Below, in pieces: positions 1-10,123 of a stretch of 64,000 nucleotides of DNA; positions within the stretch are counted from its first letter, which is position 1; each line of letters starts with the position of its first letter. Location of the stretch: assembly GCA_024742395.1 (NCBI GenBank), contig JANSYO010000019.1, forward strand, positions 1 to 64,000, read 5' to 3'. Both the position numbers and the translations under genes were made by a program. This stretch comes from Cytophagales bacterium (GTDB taxonomy: Bacteria; Bacteroidota; Bacteroidia; Cytophagales; Spirosomataceae). The notes below the pieces were generated by a model that was given only the letters and a program-made list of their open reading frames with translations, did no database searches and was not told where the DNA came from.

Positions 1-261
1 GCTGCCTTTAATAATGAAAGGGCAAAGGAGCGTGACTATTACCTTAATCGTGCCATACGTGATTTAAAAGAGAACAAGAAAACTTTGGGAGATGTATATA
101 AGCTATTTGGCTCAGAAGTTATTTCAGCAACTCTCATATCTAAGTTAAAATTAAATTTTGGTGCTACTTCAACAAAAACGCCCAATGGTAATTGTTGCTA
201 TGGCGAATATGAGTTAAGACGAGTGGATCTAAATCATTATAGAATAATTAAACACAAATAA
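1..261 (+). CDS. C-terminal part of an unrecognised protein (5' end outside window)
   Basis: The first frame is open from the first base to a TAA at 259-261, giving the last 86 residues of a protein that starts left of the window. The visible part is charged and Lys/Arg-rich at its start (KERDYYLNRAIRDLKENKK) and has a Cys-Cys pair near the end (NGNCCYGEYELRRVD). I do not recognise a family. A small ORF begins 4 nt after the stop, so the two may be cotranscribed. It lies inside the putative integrative element that ends near 10.15 kb, so mobile-element cargo is a reasonable guess but nothing in the sequence proves it. Confidence 0.45.
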   Translation, partial: AAFNNERAKERDYYLNRAIRDLKENKKTLGDVYKLFGSEVISATLISKLKLNFGATSTKTPNGNCCYGEYELRRVDLNHYRIIKHK

Positions 262-265
262 ACCA

Positions 266-406
266 ATGAAAACCGAATTAAAACCTTTAGACTTTGAAAC
301 GTGGCACAGCTGGAATATGCCCAGCTACATAAAAATTCAATCAGAAATACCCAATTATAGCATTGGGACGTACATAAAGAAAAAACGTAACACAAATTCT
401 TGCTAA
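266..406 (+). CDS. Small hypothetical ORF (46 aa)
   Basis: An ATG at 266 opens a 46-codon frame that starts 4 nt after the stop of the preceding partial gene, an arrangement typical of coupled genes. The product begins MKTELKPLDFETWHSW and ends in a basic tail (IKKKRNTNSC). No family is recognised. It is short enough to be chance; the close spacing and the normal Met-Lys start are the only arguments for it. The perfect hairpin at 424-456 follows shortly after its stop. Confidence 0.25.
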   Translation: MKTELKPLDFETWHSWNMPSYIKIQSEIPNYSIGTYIKKKRNTNSC

Positions 407-423
407 GTGATACAATGTATTTA

Positions 424-456
424 GCTTTTCGTGACACAACAGGTGTCACGAAAAGC
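424..456. repeat. Perfect 14-bp inverted repeat, 5-nt loop
   Basis: The arms GCTTTTCGTGACAC (424-437) and GTGTCACGAAAAGC (443-456) are exact reverse complements around the loop AACAG. There is no clear T-tract on the downstream side in either direction, so it is not a textbook rho-independent terminator. It could be a terminator of the small upstream genes, a recombinase or regulator binding site, or an RNA structure. Confidence 0.6.
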
Positions 457-688
457 ATTTACCGTAATTCTTAAAGTAGTGAATCGAAAGGTACTTTAAC
501 CTCAAAAAAGAGTATTCATGAAACTGAAACATAAAATACTATTGGATTTAGGGATATTAAATATTTAAAAGGGTTGTTGTCTATGTGCCTCCATACTGTT
601 TTTTTACCATGAACTGCCTTATGAGAATTTATTATTATGAGCTTTCAAATTGATCGTTTTAAAGGCCTATACATTTATTTCAATTATC

Positions 689-719
689 CCTACTACGTTC
701 CATGAAGGAACGTAGTAGG
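689..719. repeat. Perfect 13-bp inverted repeat, 5-nt loop
   Basis: The arms CCTACTACGTTCC (689-701) and GGAACGTAGTAGG (707-719) are exact reverse complements around ATGAA. It lies about 140 bp upstream of the HTH gene. Its sequence is unrelated to the hairpin at 424-456, but arm length and loop length are nearly the same. There is no T-tract after it. It may be an operator or recombination site used by the neighbouring HTH protein or recombinase; that is inference. Confidence 0.55.
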
Positions 720-859
720 ACATTTATGAAAGTAGACGTTATTGTTTATAAGTCATAGTTATGGGTCTTTTAGACGTTTTTAGTCAAAATTGTAAAAATC
801 TGCACGTTTTGGACATTCGTGTTTTTCAGAATATCTAAGATTGGAGAAAATTAAAAGCA

Positions 860-1150
860 ATGGCCAGTAAACGAATACAACTAATAGAACTTGAAATTGA
901 GGAACTGAAAGCCCTTGTATCAGAGGTTGTTTCTGAGAGTATAGCACATTTCTCAAAGGGAAACTCTAACCAAGAAGAAAAAATAAAACGAGGGTACTTA
1001 AACCAAAAAGAAGCTATGGAGTATTTGGGTGTTTCAAAGAATACTTTTTATCAGATCAAACATAATTTTTCTGAATATAATATTTCCCAAGGAAGGAAGG
1101 GGTATAGGGTGAAAGTTCTAGACGAGTATGTTTTGAATTCCATTAGGTGA
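860..1150 (+). CDS. Helix-turn-helix / excisionase-like DNA-binding protein
   Basis: A 96-residue protein with an N-terminal helical, Glu-rich stretch (about residues 5-30, probably coiled coil) and a C-terminal winged-HTH of the excisionase/HTH_17 type. The signature is roughly residues 46-90: YLNQKEAMEYLGVSKNTFYQ followed by a basic wing (GRKGYRVKV). Proteins of this kind in Bacteroidota sit on integrative elements and act as recombination directionality factors or as regulators of the element. The ATG is preceded by GGAGAA at about 843. The tyrosine recombinase at 8792-9991 is the likely partner. The fold assignment is fairly safe; the excisionase role is inferred. Confidence 0.7.
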   Translation: MASKRIQLIELEIEELKALVSEVVSESIAHFSKGNSNQEEKIKRGYLNQKEAMEYLGVSKNTFYQIKHNFSEYNISQGRKGYRVKVLDEYVLNSIR

Positions 1151-1774
1151 CTTTTACTATTCTTTAAAATTCTGTTTAATTATTTTTTTAAACTAAGCTA
1201 GCCATAGACTTTTAGTTTGAAAACAGCACCTGAATTTGCTCGAGCAAAACTTAGAAGGCCACTGGCATTATTGGCAATTAGTATTACCGATTGGATTACT
1301 TTAACATTGATAGAAAATATTACCATATTAGATGTTACAAAGAAATGCGTGAGGGAAGCATTGGCTGAATTGAAACTTAGCCCCGCCTATGCAAACCCAA
1401 CTACATCAGGTTTTTATTGATTAAATTTTTGGTTTGAAATTTTATATATATCATTGGATATGTTAACGGAAATCCTTTTAATTTATCAATATTTAAAATA
1501 TTTTACTATTTCTAATAATTGAGTTAGGTTTTTGCTGCCATATATCCCTAAATGATGTAGTCGGTGGATTAAGGTCCATTAAATTTAAAGAATGGAAGCT
1601 TATTAGGCTTTTCTCCAAAACGGCTATGAAGTTTTAAACAAAAAAAGTAATAACGAGAATATTCAATACTACTTGATAAGATTAAGTATAAAAAACTTGT
1701 ACCAACATGGAAGGTTACAAAATATAGAAGCCTCATGATAAAATGTCTTCCTTATTAATCAAATTTGAATTCCA
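1151..1774. other. Gene-poor stretch between the HTH gene and the giant secreted protein gene
   Basis: About 620 bp of AT-rich sequence. The only sizeable frame (1217-1420, plus strand) starts with TTG, has no visible ribosome binding site and matches nothing I know, so I do not call it. The right part is the region downstream of the minus-strand gene ending at 1775, where its terminator should be, but I see no strong hairpin with a T-tract. Confidence 0.4.
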
Positions 1775-4700
1775 CTAAGGACAAACGGACTGTGTTTTTG
1801 CTTCAAAAACTGTTCCGGCATCAGCTTCGAAACCCGGTTTTAAAAGCACATTGCTCCCGGATATATAATTTGACCGGCTATTTCCAGAGACTTTGTTAGA
1901 AGCTTCAATGACCTGAATAGCCTTTTGATCTTCAATTATATTAATTATGTCATTATTTGGTGAAGTCAATAGTTGATTCGAAGGTATAATTGTTAAATTT
2001 TCTGAGGAAATTTCTGATGTTACAATTGGAGATGTGGAAACAACTTTTATCTTATACAGACTGCCGGAATTTATATAGTTGGGGATAGAGCATAAAATAC
2101 TATTTCCAGAACCACTACCTATTTGAATTGGTTTAGTAAAGTAACCACTTTCATCAGAGATATAAACAATAAAGTTATTCCCGGCTTCAAAACTGCCTGA
2201 CGTATTGATTAATACGTTAAAGGGAGTGTTGGAACACAAGTTGATGTTATTTAAAGGGGAGAGTTCGACCGTCCTATTACCACCGACCACCCAAAAACTG
2301 ATTACATCTGGCCCAAGAATTACACTCCCTTGATTATTAATTTGATTATATCCACGAGCAATTAAGGAATAAAAGTTGTTTTGCAAGAGGTCTCCAGTTG
2401 CTTGATTATTGAATTCATGGAGAGCATAAGGAGCTTGGTTATCTTCATAATACTGAAGGTTAGAAGTTCCCGTTAGCTGCAATCTAGAACTGGCTATCGG
2501 AATGTTTGGAACAGCCAATATAGTTACTTTTCGATCAGAGTTTTGAAATTCAGCATTTTGTGTCAATGGAGCAATGATTTCGGGATGAGGCCCTCCAAAT
2601 GCGTAGTAATAGGTAAATGCGGGTAAGGCATCATCAATTGTTACCAATGTTGTTGCAGTAGCCGTACATGCCCCATTACTCACAGTTAGAGTATAGACTC
2701 CTCCATTTAATGAAGTGGCATTAACAATTGAAGGATTTTGAAAATTGCTACTAAATGAATTTGGTCCCGACCAATTATAAGTTGGCCCTCCTGTTCCTGT
2801 CAGTTGTATTGCCTGTCCCTCAATATAAGGGCCGTTGTTTGAAGCGGTAACATTTAATGGAATAGGGACAATATTTACCTCAGCAGTAGAACTTGCCTGA
2901 CATGATCCATTATTAATAATAAAATTTGAATACAAACCAGGCTCCAAGTCATATAAATGTAATTGACTACCATTTACATTTATTGACCTCGACAAGGGAA
3001 TTGAATTTCGAGTAAAGTTTAAATCGAAGGTTCCATTTGGCAATGAGGTAAAAAAAGTAATCGTTGCATCATTAACCCCACATGCTGAAGGCCTTTGATA
3101 GGCTGTTACACCCAATGTTTGCGGCGTGGGGTCAACTGTTACTTCCGTAGTTCCAGATGATGAGCACCCATTTATATCTGAAACGGTTACAGTATAAATT
3201 CCCGGTAAGTTCATATTGGCAGTCGCTGAAGTACCAAGGCCATTTGACCAAGAATAAGTATTGCCGCCTGATGCAGTTCGGGTTACAGAACTAACATGGC
3301 AGTCTAAATTTTCAGTCCCAGAAATCACAATAACCGGTAAAATATTGCACACCCCTTCCCCCTGAATACTGAAGGTGTATGGGCTTTCATCGCCGTCATT
3401 ATTTAAAATACTTACAATGGCATTTTTTTGTCCTGGGGTTGCTGGATCAAAATTTATACTAAAAGATGTACTTTCTAATGGAGAAAGAGGTGATGAGGGT
3501 TGTATAACAACATTGAAAGAAGAAGCATCTTTACCACTAAGTACAACCTTAGGAGTACCGGAAAAAATAAGATCACTTGTCCCAAGATTCTCAATTATAA
3601 ATGAATTGGAATTGTTCAAGTCATAGATGCCAACACTCCCAAAGTTTGTGGAATCTGTATATGAGGGTGTAGGATCGCCAGAAATAATATTAAACGAGTT
3701 GGCTTTTACATTAATTTCAGGCAGACCTGCTCTGGTAACTGTCAGAGTATACGATTTTATCGTGGTGCCATCATGTGCTGTTACAACTATAATTATGGTA
3801 TTTGAGCCGATGTTAAGTGGTATGGGACTTGAAGGTAAGCCATTACTTACACTTATTTCATTTACTTTAATGGAGGCATTTAGCTCAGCCGAAACACATG
3901 TTACAGTCAGGCTATTTGTAGCATTATCTACAGATGCTTCATATGATAATATACTAGGATTAAATAATGGCGATAAGGTACCAAAAGACAAAGTCAAAGA
4001 ACTTAAATCTGCATTTGCAGATCGTCCATTAATAAAAATCTCTTTGTTTGACCCTAGTGAATTTAAAGCACCGGGAACTGGTAAGTTCAAGATTGTATTA
4101 TTTCCTGAGATGTCCTTTATTGAGCCATGGTTTAATTTCAATGCATTGGAGTCTTGATAATCCAAGTCTGGGTTATAATCATCTGTTTGTATCGTGTAAT
4201 TAAAAGTCAAAGTTTGCGATCCATTACCACTACTGTAGTTAGTAGACTGGTCAACCAATCCCGTTTCAAGTATTAATTGTGGTATCCCTGTTACAAAAAC
4301 CGGTTCCGAAAAAACAACCGATATAGGAATTATTTCGGACGCTATATAGGTTCCATTAGCTAAAGTAGAACTTACACTTGTGATTGTCGGAGCCACGGCA
4401 TCAACAAGAACTGCCGTAGTACTACCCACACTGTTTAACGTCAGGTTAGCATTGTTGCTGGAAGCGTCTCTAAGGGTGCCACTATTGGCAGACAATGTAC
4501 CGACTGAAATACCATCAATATCTAATTCTCCTGTTTGAACCGTGTATCTGAAAAGTAATGATGAGGTTCCCGAACCACTCGTATAGACAGCCTGACGAGT
4601 GGTTGCTCCAATGGTCAGTGATAGTTGAGGTGTGCCACCAATAGTGTTTACCGTGATGTTCTCACTGAAGTTAATCATAAAATCCAGGTTCTGACCGGAA

Positions 4701-7700
4701 ATGTATGTGCCACTGGCAGGTACCGTCACACTTGTGATTGTCGGAGGTGTAGAGTTAACTCCTGTACCTTTTATATCAAAATTATACGGATTTTCTCCAG
4801 AGTCATTGTTACTTATGCTAAGTGAAGCTGTCCTTGATCCTGAGGCGGAGGGAGTAAATGTAATTTGAAATGTAGTCGAACTATTACCTGACAATACTGT
4901 TGCAGGAGAAATACTCACCTCAAAATCAGAAGCATTAATTCCGTTGAGAGAAACAGTAGGAGACCCATTTAAAACCAACTGACCAGAATTAAGGTTTTTT
5001 ATTGTAAAAACTCTATCTTTAGGAACCCCTAAATTAACGGACCCAAAATCAGTTAAATCTAATAAGGAAGGCGAACTATCACCATCCGTTATACTAAGGT
5101 TATTTCCCTCAATGTCTATTTCTGGAGTGGGTGGTGATTGCCACAACTGCCCAAAAATCTCGTCCTCATTATCCCCAGGCCCATTCGGTGCTTGATCATC
5201 ACCTTCCCAAACAATCAAAAAGTTATTTGCTGTTGAGTTAAATGCTTGTCTCGGCTTTTGAGCCGTATAGGTATTGTCTCCATTTAAGGTACCCATGTCG
5301 CTAACTCTACTTTGAGATTCCAAATATGAATAAGTGGACGCATCTAGTGTAGTAGCATAGATATCAAATGAATTACTCCCTGATTCTTCAGATTGGAAGG
5401 TAGCTAAAATTTGATCAAAAGAAGCATTATAATCCAGTGAGAAATACGAACCTGATTCTTCTCCATCTCCATCAATTCCTGCAAAGCTCAATTGAATTGG
5501 ACTGCCAACTAATACTCCCAAGTTGCTAACTCGTTGACCAAAGATTTCGTCTTCATTGTCAGTAGAAAGTACGTGATCACTTTGGTAACCCACTAAATAT
5601 TCATTTAGAGCTGAGTTATAAACAACTCTTGCGTTATCCGCATCTCTACTTGCTCCAACTGATGTAAATTGCTTTGGTGAATCAATGCTATGAACTAATG
5701 AGCCGTCGCTGTTAATCAATTGACCAAAAATATTATCATCTCCATCTGTGATTTTATCAGATTCATATACGACGAGATATTGATTATTAGTCGAGTTGAA
5801 TGCTATGTGCGGTATTGAGGCGTCTTGATTGTCATCAATATTAGGGTCTGGTACATTTGAAAGTTTTGTTTGATTGCCAAGACCACTAACGATTGTTCCG
5901 TCGCTTAGAATTCTGGTTCCAAATACCTCAACTTCGTCTCCAAAAGTAAACCCTCCGGTATTTGTTGTTACAGTTGTTTGAGATTGCCAAACGACATAGT
6001 AATCACCATTATTTGTATTTACAGCTAATTCTGGGTTTGACACACTATAATAATCATCACCATCGGTACCATGTTTGGATAATCGGATTTGTCCAGTTCC
6101 TAGTCCTCCTACCAAAGTTCCATTTGGATTTATGAGCTGACCAAAGACTTCATATTCAGAAATATTGCTTGCATCCATATCACCCAGCCAAATCACAAAG
6201 AACTGATTAGAAACGGTGTTATATACGACTTTTGGGTTTGTACCATCAATATCAGTATTTCCGCCAGGACCTGTAGATGAAATTTGAAACTGGCTGCCAA
6301 TCAATGAACCATCGGCTGCAATAAATTGGCCAAAAATCTCTTCTTCCAAATTGGTAATTTCAGACTCAAACACTAAAAGATATCGATTCAAGGTAGGGTC
6401 ATAAGCTATTGATGGGTCTTCGTTATCTAAACTTGAAGCTACAGCATGCGTTGTTAAGCGAATATCATTAGTTCCAGTCTCACCACTAGAAACATCTCCT
6501 GTGCCCTTAATGTTGAAAGAATAAGCACCTTCATTGCTGTCATTTGAATTAACAGTTATTGTAGCCATTCTTTCTCCAACCACACTTGGGTCAAATCGAA
6601 TAGTAAAATATGTGTTTGAAGTTGGAGCTATTGTCGAATTAGCATCTGTTTGTAACGTGAAATCACCAGCATTTATTCCTGTAATGATTATCCTTGGTGA
6701 GCCCGAAAGTGTTAGATTAGTTCCTCCCAAATTTCTCACAAAGAAGTAATGGTCTTTGTAATTGTTGTTTATCGGCACACTGCCAAAGTCTGTATTATCA
6801 ACAGTTTCTGGTGTAAGGTCATTATTTAAAATTGATGTGCTGTTTCCTTGCACGTCTATTTCAGGTAAGCCAAGTGGGTCTGGATTAATAGTTGCAAGTG
6901 CTAGTCCGTACGGATCAGATGCGGCTGAACTTAATAATATTACATTTGAGCCATCTAAGTTTGAACTTCTTAGATTATCAAAAGTGGCATCACTGTCAGT
7001 CCAATATATTTTGTTGTTGGGAACATCCAGAGCTAATGCTCTTGGGGATAAAACATAAGTGCTATTTAATACAGTTGTTACGCCTCCAGAACCGTCACTA
7101 TTTTTTCTGAAAATCGCATCCGCCGTATACGAAGCCCAGTAAATGTGCCCATTTGATTCATCAACTTCCATATCATAAATAGTACCTTGTGTAACCGGAG
7201 AACCACTAAAAGATACTACTTCTGTATGAATTGTAGAGACACTACTCCCATCTAAAGAAGATTTTTTAAGATAATATGTATTCGAAAAGTTAGTTGTGTT
7301 ATAAAACCTTTCTGACCAGTATAAATTCGACCCTGTTAGAGCTAAACTTCTGATATATACATCAGTTGTTACGTCAATAATAGTTTCTACATTAGTGCCA
7401 TCAAGGTTTGCTCTTTTAATCTTTTGATTTTCGACCCAATAGATTTTGGCATTAGTTTCATCAACCTCAATATTATAAATTGATTCACCTGAAGAAGAGT
7501 AAATCTCTTGCTCCAAAGTACCATCAAACTTCTTTTTGAAAATTTTATAAGGAGAACCTGAGGTAAAGAATAACTCTTGTGTATTATTATTTACCGCTAA
7601 ATATCTTGCTGAAAGCACTTCAGTTTCTTTAAAAAAAATCTCGTCTGAGGTTCCGTTTGTATTTATTAACCGAATTTCTCGATTGTCTTCGTCGATGTAA

Positions 7701-7774
7701 AACAATTTACTATTCTGTGCGGTCACAATTAGAGTGGAAAATATACAAAAGGAAAATAGCAGGAATTTTTTCAT
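1775..7774 (-). CDS. Giant secreted multidomain protein (YWTD propeller, choice-of-anchor D, 3-coathanger C-terminus)
   Basis: A 1,999-residue exported protein with a Sec signal peptide (MKKFLLFSFCIFSTLIVTAQ). Residues about 20-300 carry YWTD/LDL-receptor class B propeller repeats (IYWVENQ, IYWASYT, IYWTDSD). A choice-of-anchor D domain follows (from PEIDVQG). About 435-890 is a second repeat array with the recurrent motif EIFGQ. Then come a second anchor-D domain (PEIDIEG), two Ig-like repeats (TPPTITSV, APTITSV), a cadherin-like beta-sandwich (LSSLTLSFG), a third anchor-D domain (PEINVKA) and PKD/Ig-like segments. The C-terminus (LLKPGFEADAGTVFEAKT) matches the GCX-COOH/3-coathanger stack domain, also seen in the protein at 26004-27554. 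No enzyme motif is visible; an adhesin or surface structural role is likely. It lies alone, flanked by gene-poor DNA in a putative mobile element. Confidence 0.8.
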   Translation of the reverse strand: MKKFLLFSFCIFSTLIVTAQNSKLFYIDEDNREIRLINTNGTSDEIFFKETEVLSARYLAVNNNTQELFFTSGSPYKIFKKKFDGTLEQEIYSSSGESIYNIEVDETNAKIYWVENQKIKRANLDGTNVETIIDVTTDVYIRSLALTGSNLYWSERFYNTTNFSNTYYLKKSSLDGSSVSTIHTEVVSFSGSPVTQGTIYDMEVDESNGHIYWASYTADAIFRKNSDGSGGVTTVLNSTYVLSPRALALDVPNNKIYWTDSDATFDNLRSSNLDGSNVILLSSAASDPYGLALATINPDPLGLPEIDVQGNSTSILNNDLTPETVDNTDFGSVPINNNYKDHYFFVRNLGGTNLTLSGSPRIIITGINAGDFTLQTDANSTIAPTSNTYFTIRFDPSVVGERMATITVNSNDSNEGAYSFNIKGTGDVSSGETGTNDIRLTTHAVASSLDNEDPSIAYDPTLNRYLLVFESEITNLEEEIFGQFIAADGSLIGSQFQISSTGPGGNTDIDGTNPKVVYNTVSNQFFVIWLGDMDASNISEYEVFGQLINPNGTLVGGLGTGQIRLSKHGTDGDDYYSVSNPELAVNTNNGDYYVVWQSQTTVTTNTGGFTFGDEVEVFGTRILSDGTIVSGLGNQTKLSNVPDPNIDDNQDASIPHIAFNSTNNQYLVVYESDKITDGDDNIFGQLINSDGSLVHSIDSPKQFTSVGASRDADNARVVYNSALNEYLVGYQSDHVLSTDNEDEIFGQRVSNLGVLVGSPIQLSFAGIDGDGEESGSYFSLDYNASFDQILATFQSEESGSNSFDIYATTLDASTYSYLESQSRVSDMGTLNGDNTYTAQKPRQAFNSTANNFLIVWEGDDQAPNGPGDNEDEIFGQLWQSPPTPEIDIEGNNLSITDGDSSPSLLDLTDFGSVNLGVPKDRVFTIKNLNSGQLVLNGSPTVSLNGINASDFEVSISPATVLSGNSSTTFQITFTPSASGSRTASLSISNNDSGENPYNFDIKGTGVNSTPPTITSVTVPASGTYISGQNLDFMINFSENITVNTIGGTPQLSLTIGATTRQAVYTSGSGTSSLLFRYTVQTGELDIDGISVGTLSANSGTLRDASSNNANLTLNSVGSTTAVLVDAVAPTITSVSSTLANGTYIASEIIPISVVFSEPVFVTGIPQLILETGLVDQSTNYSSGNGSQTLTFNYTIQTDDYNPDLDYQDSNALKLNHGSIKDISGNNTILNLPVPGALNSLGSNKEIFINGRSANADLSSLTLSFGTLSPLFNPSILSYEASVDNATNSLTVTCVSAELNASIKVNEISVSNGLPSSPIPLNIGSNTIIIVVTAHDGTTIKSYTLTVTRAGLPEINVKANSFNIISGDPTPSYTDSTNFGSVGIYDLNNSNSFIIENLGTSDLIFSGTPKVVLSGKDASSFNVVIQPSSPLSPLESTSFSINFDPATPGQKNAIVSILNNDGDESPYTFSIQGEGVCNILPVIVISGTENLDCHVSSVTRTASGGNTYSWSNGLGTSATANMNLPGIYTVTVSDINGCSSSGTTEVTVDPTPQTLGVTAYQRPSACGVNDATITFFTSLPNGTFDLNFTRNSIPLSRSINVNGSQLHLYDLEPGLYSNFIINNGSCQASSTAEVNIVPIPLNVTASNNGPYIEGQAIQLTGTGGPTYNWSGPNSFSSNFQNPSIVNATSLNGGVYTLTVSNGACTATATTLVTIDDALPAFTYYYAFGGPHPEIIAPLTQNAEFQNSDRKVTILAVPNIPIASSRLQLTGTSNLQYYEDNQAPYALHEFNNQATGDLLQNNFYSLIARGYNQINNQGSVILGPDVISFWVVGGNRTVELSPLNNINLCSNTPFNVLINTSGSFEAGNNFIVYISDESGYFTKPIQIGSGSGNSILCSIPNYINSGSLYKIKVVSTSPIVTSEISSENLTIIPSNQLLTSPNNDIINIIEDQKAIQVIEASNKVSGNSRSNYISGSNVLLKPGFEADAGTVFEAKTQSVCP

Positions 7775-8791
7775 AAAAAGAGTCCTCTGACAAGTTAAAG
7801 GTTTCGGATTGATTAAAGTTAATTGGAAAAATAATATTTGACCTTACCCAACTTCAAAATGTTATTAAGTGGCTTTTCAGTATTGACCTTCTCATTATAG
7901 GCGAAGTTAAAACTAACGATCTCATTACTAGGAACTTTTGGAACAACCAAAAAAATTCAAATCACAGAATTCTACAAGATTTTAGGGATCAATATGGAGA
8001 ATTAGAAATAAATCCTGTGAATTAAAAGGGTAAACAAAAGGCATATGTTTAAGACAGAATGAATTGGCCGATCTTCAAAATAAGGATATACACTTAATTC
8101 TAAGAGTTGATAATCTTAATAGCTCAATTAAGGCTTTTACTCAAGTTTTCTTTAAAGAAGTAAAGAGCTTAACCAATCTTGTTTCAAATGCGAAATGCCA
8201 TTTAACAATCTTCGTTTATTAATCAAATAGAGAGAGATGATTGAGAACTTTAGCAATTGGTATAGCTAAAAACGAATAATCTTCATAGATGAACTTGCAT
8301 TGTTGAAAAAATAATTGAGTCTTGTTTGTAAGTTCCTCCTAACTTAGGAGAAGCATTGATATAAACTTTCACCCACTTTTAAATAAGGGTTGGGATAAGA
8401 AGTTCGAATTTCTTCAACAATCGAATTAAGGGATATCTCAGACAATCAAGAGAGCCAACCAAGATTTCGTCTTCCAAAAGTTGCGGCCTCATAAATAAGG
8501 ATCGTATTGCTACTCGAACAGAATATAAGATAGATAGTGCTTCATTAAAACTAATTCAAAATAGCATTACATATAGCTACTAAATTGGAGATCAAAAGAG
8601 ATCAAATATGTACGTTCACCTAGATTGAGCCCAACTCGAACTTATAAGAGTATAATTAACACTCCCAAGTTGTTGCTACGCAATGTTTTTTACTTAAATA
8701 TCCTATTCAATTTATCCCTTTTAGGAATATTTGACCTTATCAGTTTTAGTAAATATTAGTAATTACTTTAATAATTAGAACAAAATATCAA
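7775..8791. other. One-kilobase gene-free stretch with a possible coding remnant
   Basis: No intact gene is visible on either strand. Around 8052-8220 a plus-strand frame without a start codon stays open for over 50 codons with protein-like composition (NELADLQNKDIHLILRVDN), so it may be a decayed gene fragment. The left end contains the upstream region of the giant protein gene. The rest is AT-rich with many stops and looks like degraded element DNA. Confidence 0.4.
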
Positions 8792-9991
8792 TCAAATACG
8801 CCAATTTTTCATAGCTTCAATTTTACTCTCAGATCCTATTTGTATGTATTTTTGAAAGGAAGCCAAATCTCTATGACCCGTCATTGATTGTATGACAGGA
8901 ATTGGGATTCCTTTCATAATAGAAAGTGTAATGAATGTTCTTCGGCCTACGTGAGACTTTAATAGTTCATACCTAGGCACAGTTGATTCAAACCTTTTTC
9001 CTCCCTGAAATTTGACCAGTTTTTGAGGGTCATTAATACCTACTTTCATCCCTACCTCCTTTAAATAAGAATTAAGCTTTTGCTGTGAGATTTTGGGAAG
9101 TTTAAAATTATACTTCTCTAGAATTGCTGAGGAATAAGCATTGAGTGGAATTCTAATCTCGGAACTAGTTTTAATTACATTCAGACAAATTTCATTATTA
9201 ATTATGTTGGATTTGGTCAAGTTCTGAATATCTGATTCTCTAAGTCCTGTGACACATGCGAAAACAAATAGGTCTCTAACACGATCTAGCCTTTTATTAT
9301 CTTCAAAATCATGATTCCAAAGTAGTTTTAACTCCCTTTCGTTTAAAGCAATTTTGGTAGATGGTTTTTCCTCCAGCATTTTGAATTTCACCAAATGCCT
9401 TGAATCGTATATGTTGTAGTTGGCACAATAGTTTAAAAAAGTTTTAAGAATTTTTAAACGCTTATTTACCGTACTATTTGTGTGTCCCTTTTTTAGAATT
9501 AACCATGCCCTAAAACTTTCATAAAATGAGAAATCAATATCATCTAAAACAAAATCTCTGTTCTTCTTAAATTCTAAAATTTGATTTCTTAAAACACCGT
9601 AGCCTTTTATAGTGGTGTACTTGAACTCAGCACTTTTGAATTCGGTAAATTTTTCATACCAGAATTTAAAATACCTACTATCGGTCACCTTAGGTTTCAA
9701 TTCTGCAGAAATTGTTTCAAAAGTTAGAGTTTCATTATTCACAGTTTTTGAGAATATGATATCCTTTATCTCTTGATGTTTCTTCTCCAGAAGTAAGTTA
9801 ATTTTAACATGGTCTTTGGTCCCATTTAGCTTTTTTACTTTTTGGTTTTTATGATCCCAATTATCAGGGTTGATTTTTTGACCAGTGCTGTAAAGTTTTG
9901 TTTTACTATCAATACATACCTGAACATAAACTGCAATATCACCCTTTCTCCTTTTATAATCTGGTCTTAATTTAAGTTTTGTACTCGCCAT
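8792..9991 (-). CDS. Tyrosine recombinase / integrase
   Basis: A 399-residue site-specific recombinase of the Bacteroidota conjugative-transposon/island type. Residues about 1-90 form the arm-binding domain (KLYSTGQKINPDNWD), about 105-205 the SAM-like core-binding domain, and about 215-399 the catalytic domain. Catalytic residues visible: Arg251 (TGLRESD), His347 and Arg350 (SHVGRRTF), His373 (TGHRD) and the nucleophile Tyr382 (FQKYIQ). Length and motif order are normal, so it should be active. The ATG at 9989-9991 is clear. The gene starts about 135 bp from the tRNA 3'-end fragment at 10124-10146, the usual position of an integrase beside its attachment site, which suggests that the element extends leftwards out of the window. 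Confidence 0.93.
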   Translation of the reverse strand: MASTKLKLRPDYKRRKGDIAVYVQVCIDSKTKLYSTGQKINPDNWDHKNQKVKKLNGTKDHVKINLLLEKKHQEIKDIIFSKTVNNETLTFETISAELKPKVTDSRYFKFWYEKFTEFKSAEFKYTTIKGYGVLRNQILEFKKNRDFVLDDIDFSFYESFRAWLILKKGHTNSTVNKRLKILKTFLNYCANYNIYDSRHLVKFKMLEEKPSTKIALNERELKLLWNHDFEDNKRLDRVRDLFVFACVTGLRESDIQNLTKSNIINNEICLNVIKTSSEIRIPLNAYSSAILEKYNFKLPKISQQKLNSYLKEVGMKVGINDPQKLVKFQGGKRFESTVPRYELLKSHVGRRTFITLSIMKGIPIPVIQSMTGHRDLASFQKYIQIGSESKIEAMKNWRI

Positions 9992-10123
9992 ATATTTTTA
10001 TAAGTGTATAAGTAAATGTAAAAGTAAAATAATGATAAATAGCATACAACTAAATCGAACGATAAGCATAAAATACTTATAATTAATACATTTAAGTATA
10101 ATATGGTCTCATGTAGTTCATAA

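Larger units (their letters stand above)
407..859. other. Gene-poor stretch with two perfect hairpins
   Basis: I see no convincing coding frame on either strand across about 450 bp. The stretch holds two perfect inverted repeats (424-456 and 689-719), described separately, and the upstream region of the HTH gene that starts at 860. A frame on the minus strand over 237-458 overlaps the first hairpin and the small genes and looks like chance. Confidence 0.5.

Noticed and set aside
1217-1420. 67-codon frame starting with TTG after the HTH gene
   Set aside because: No ribosome binding site, unusual start, no recognisable sequence; composition does not separate it from noise.
3627-4157. 176-codon plus-strand frame inside the giant secreted protein gene
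   Set aside because: It is entirely antisense to a clear gene with recognisable domains. Its own translation has no motif, and such long shadow frames are expected opposite low-stop repeat sequence.
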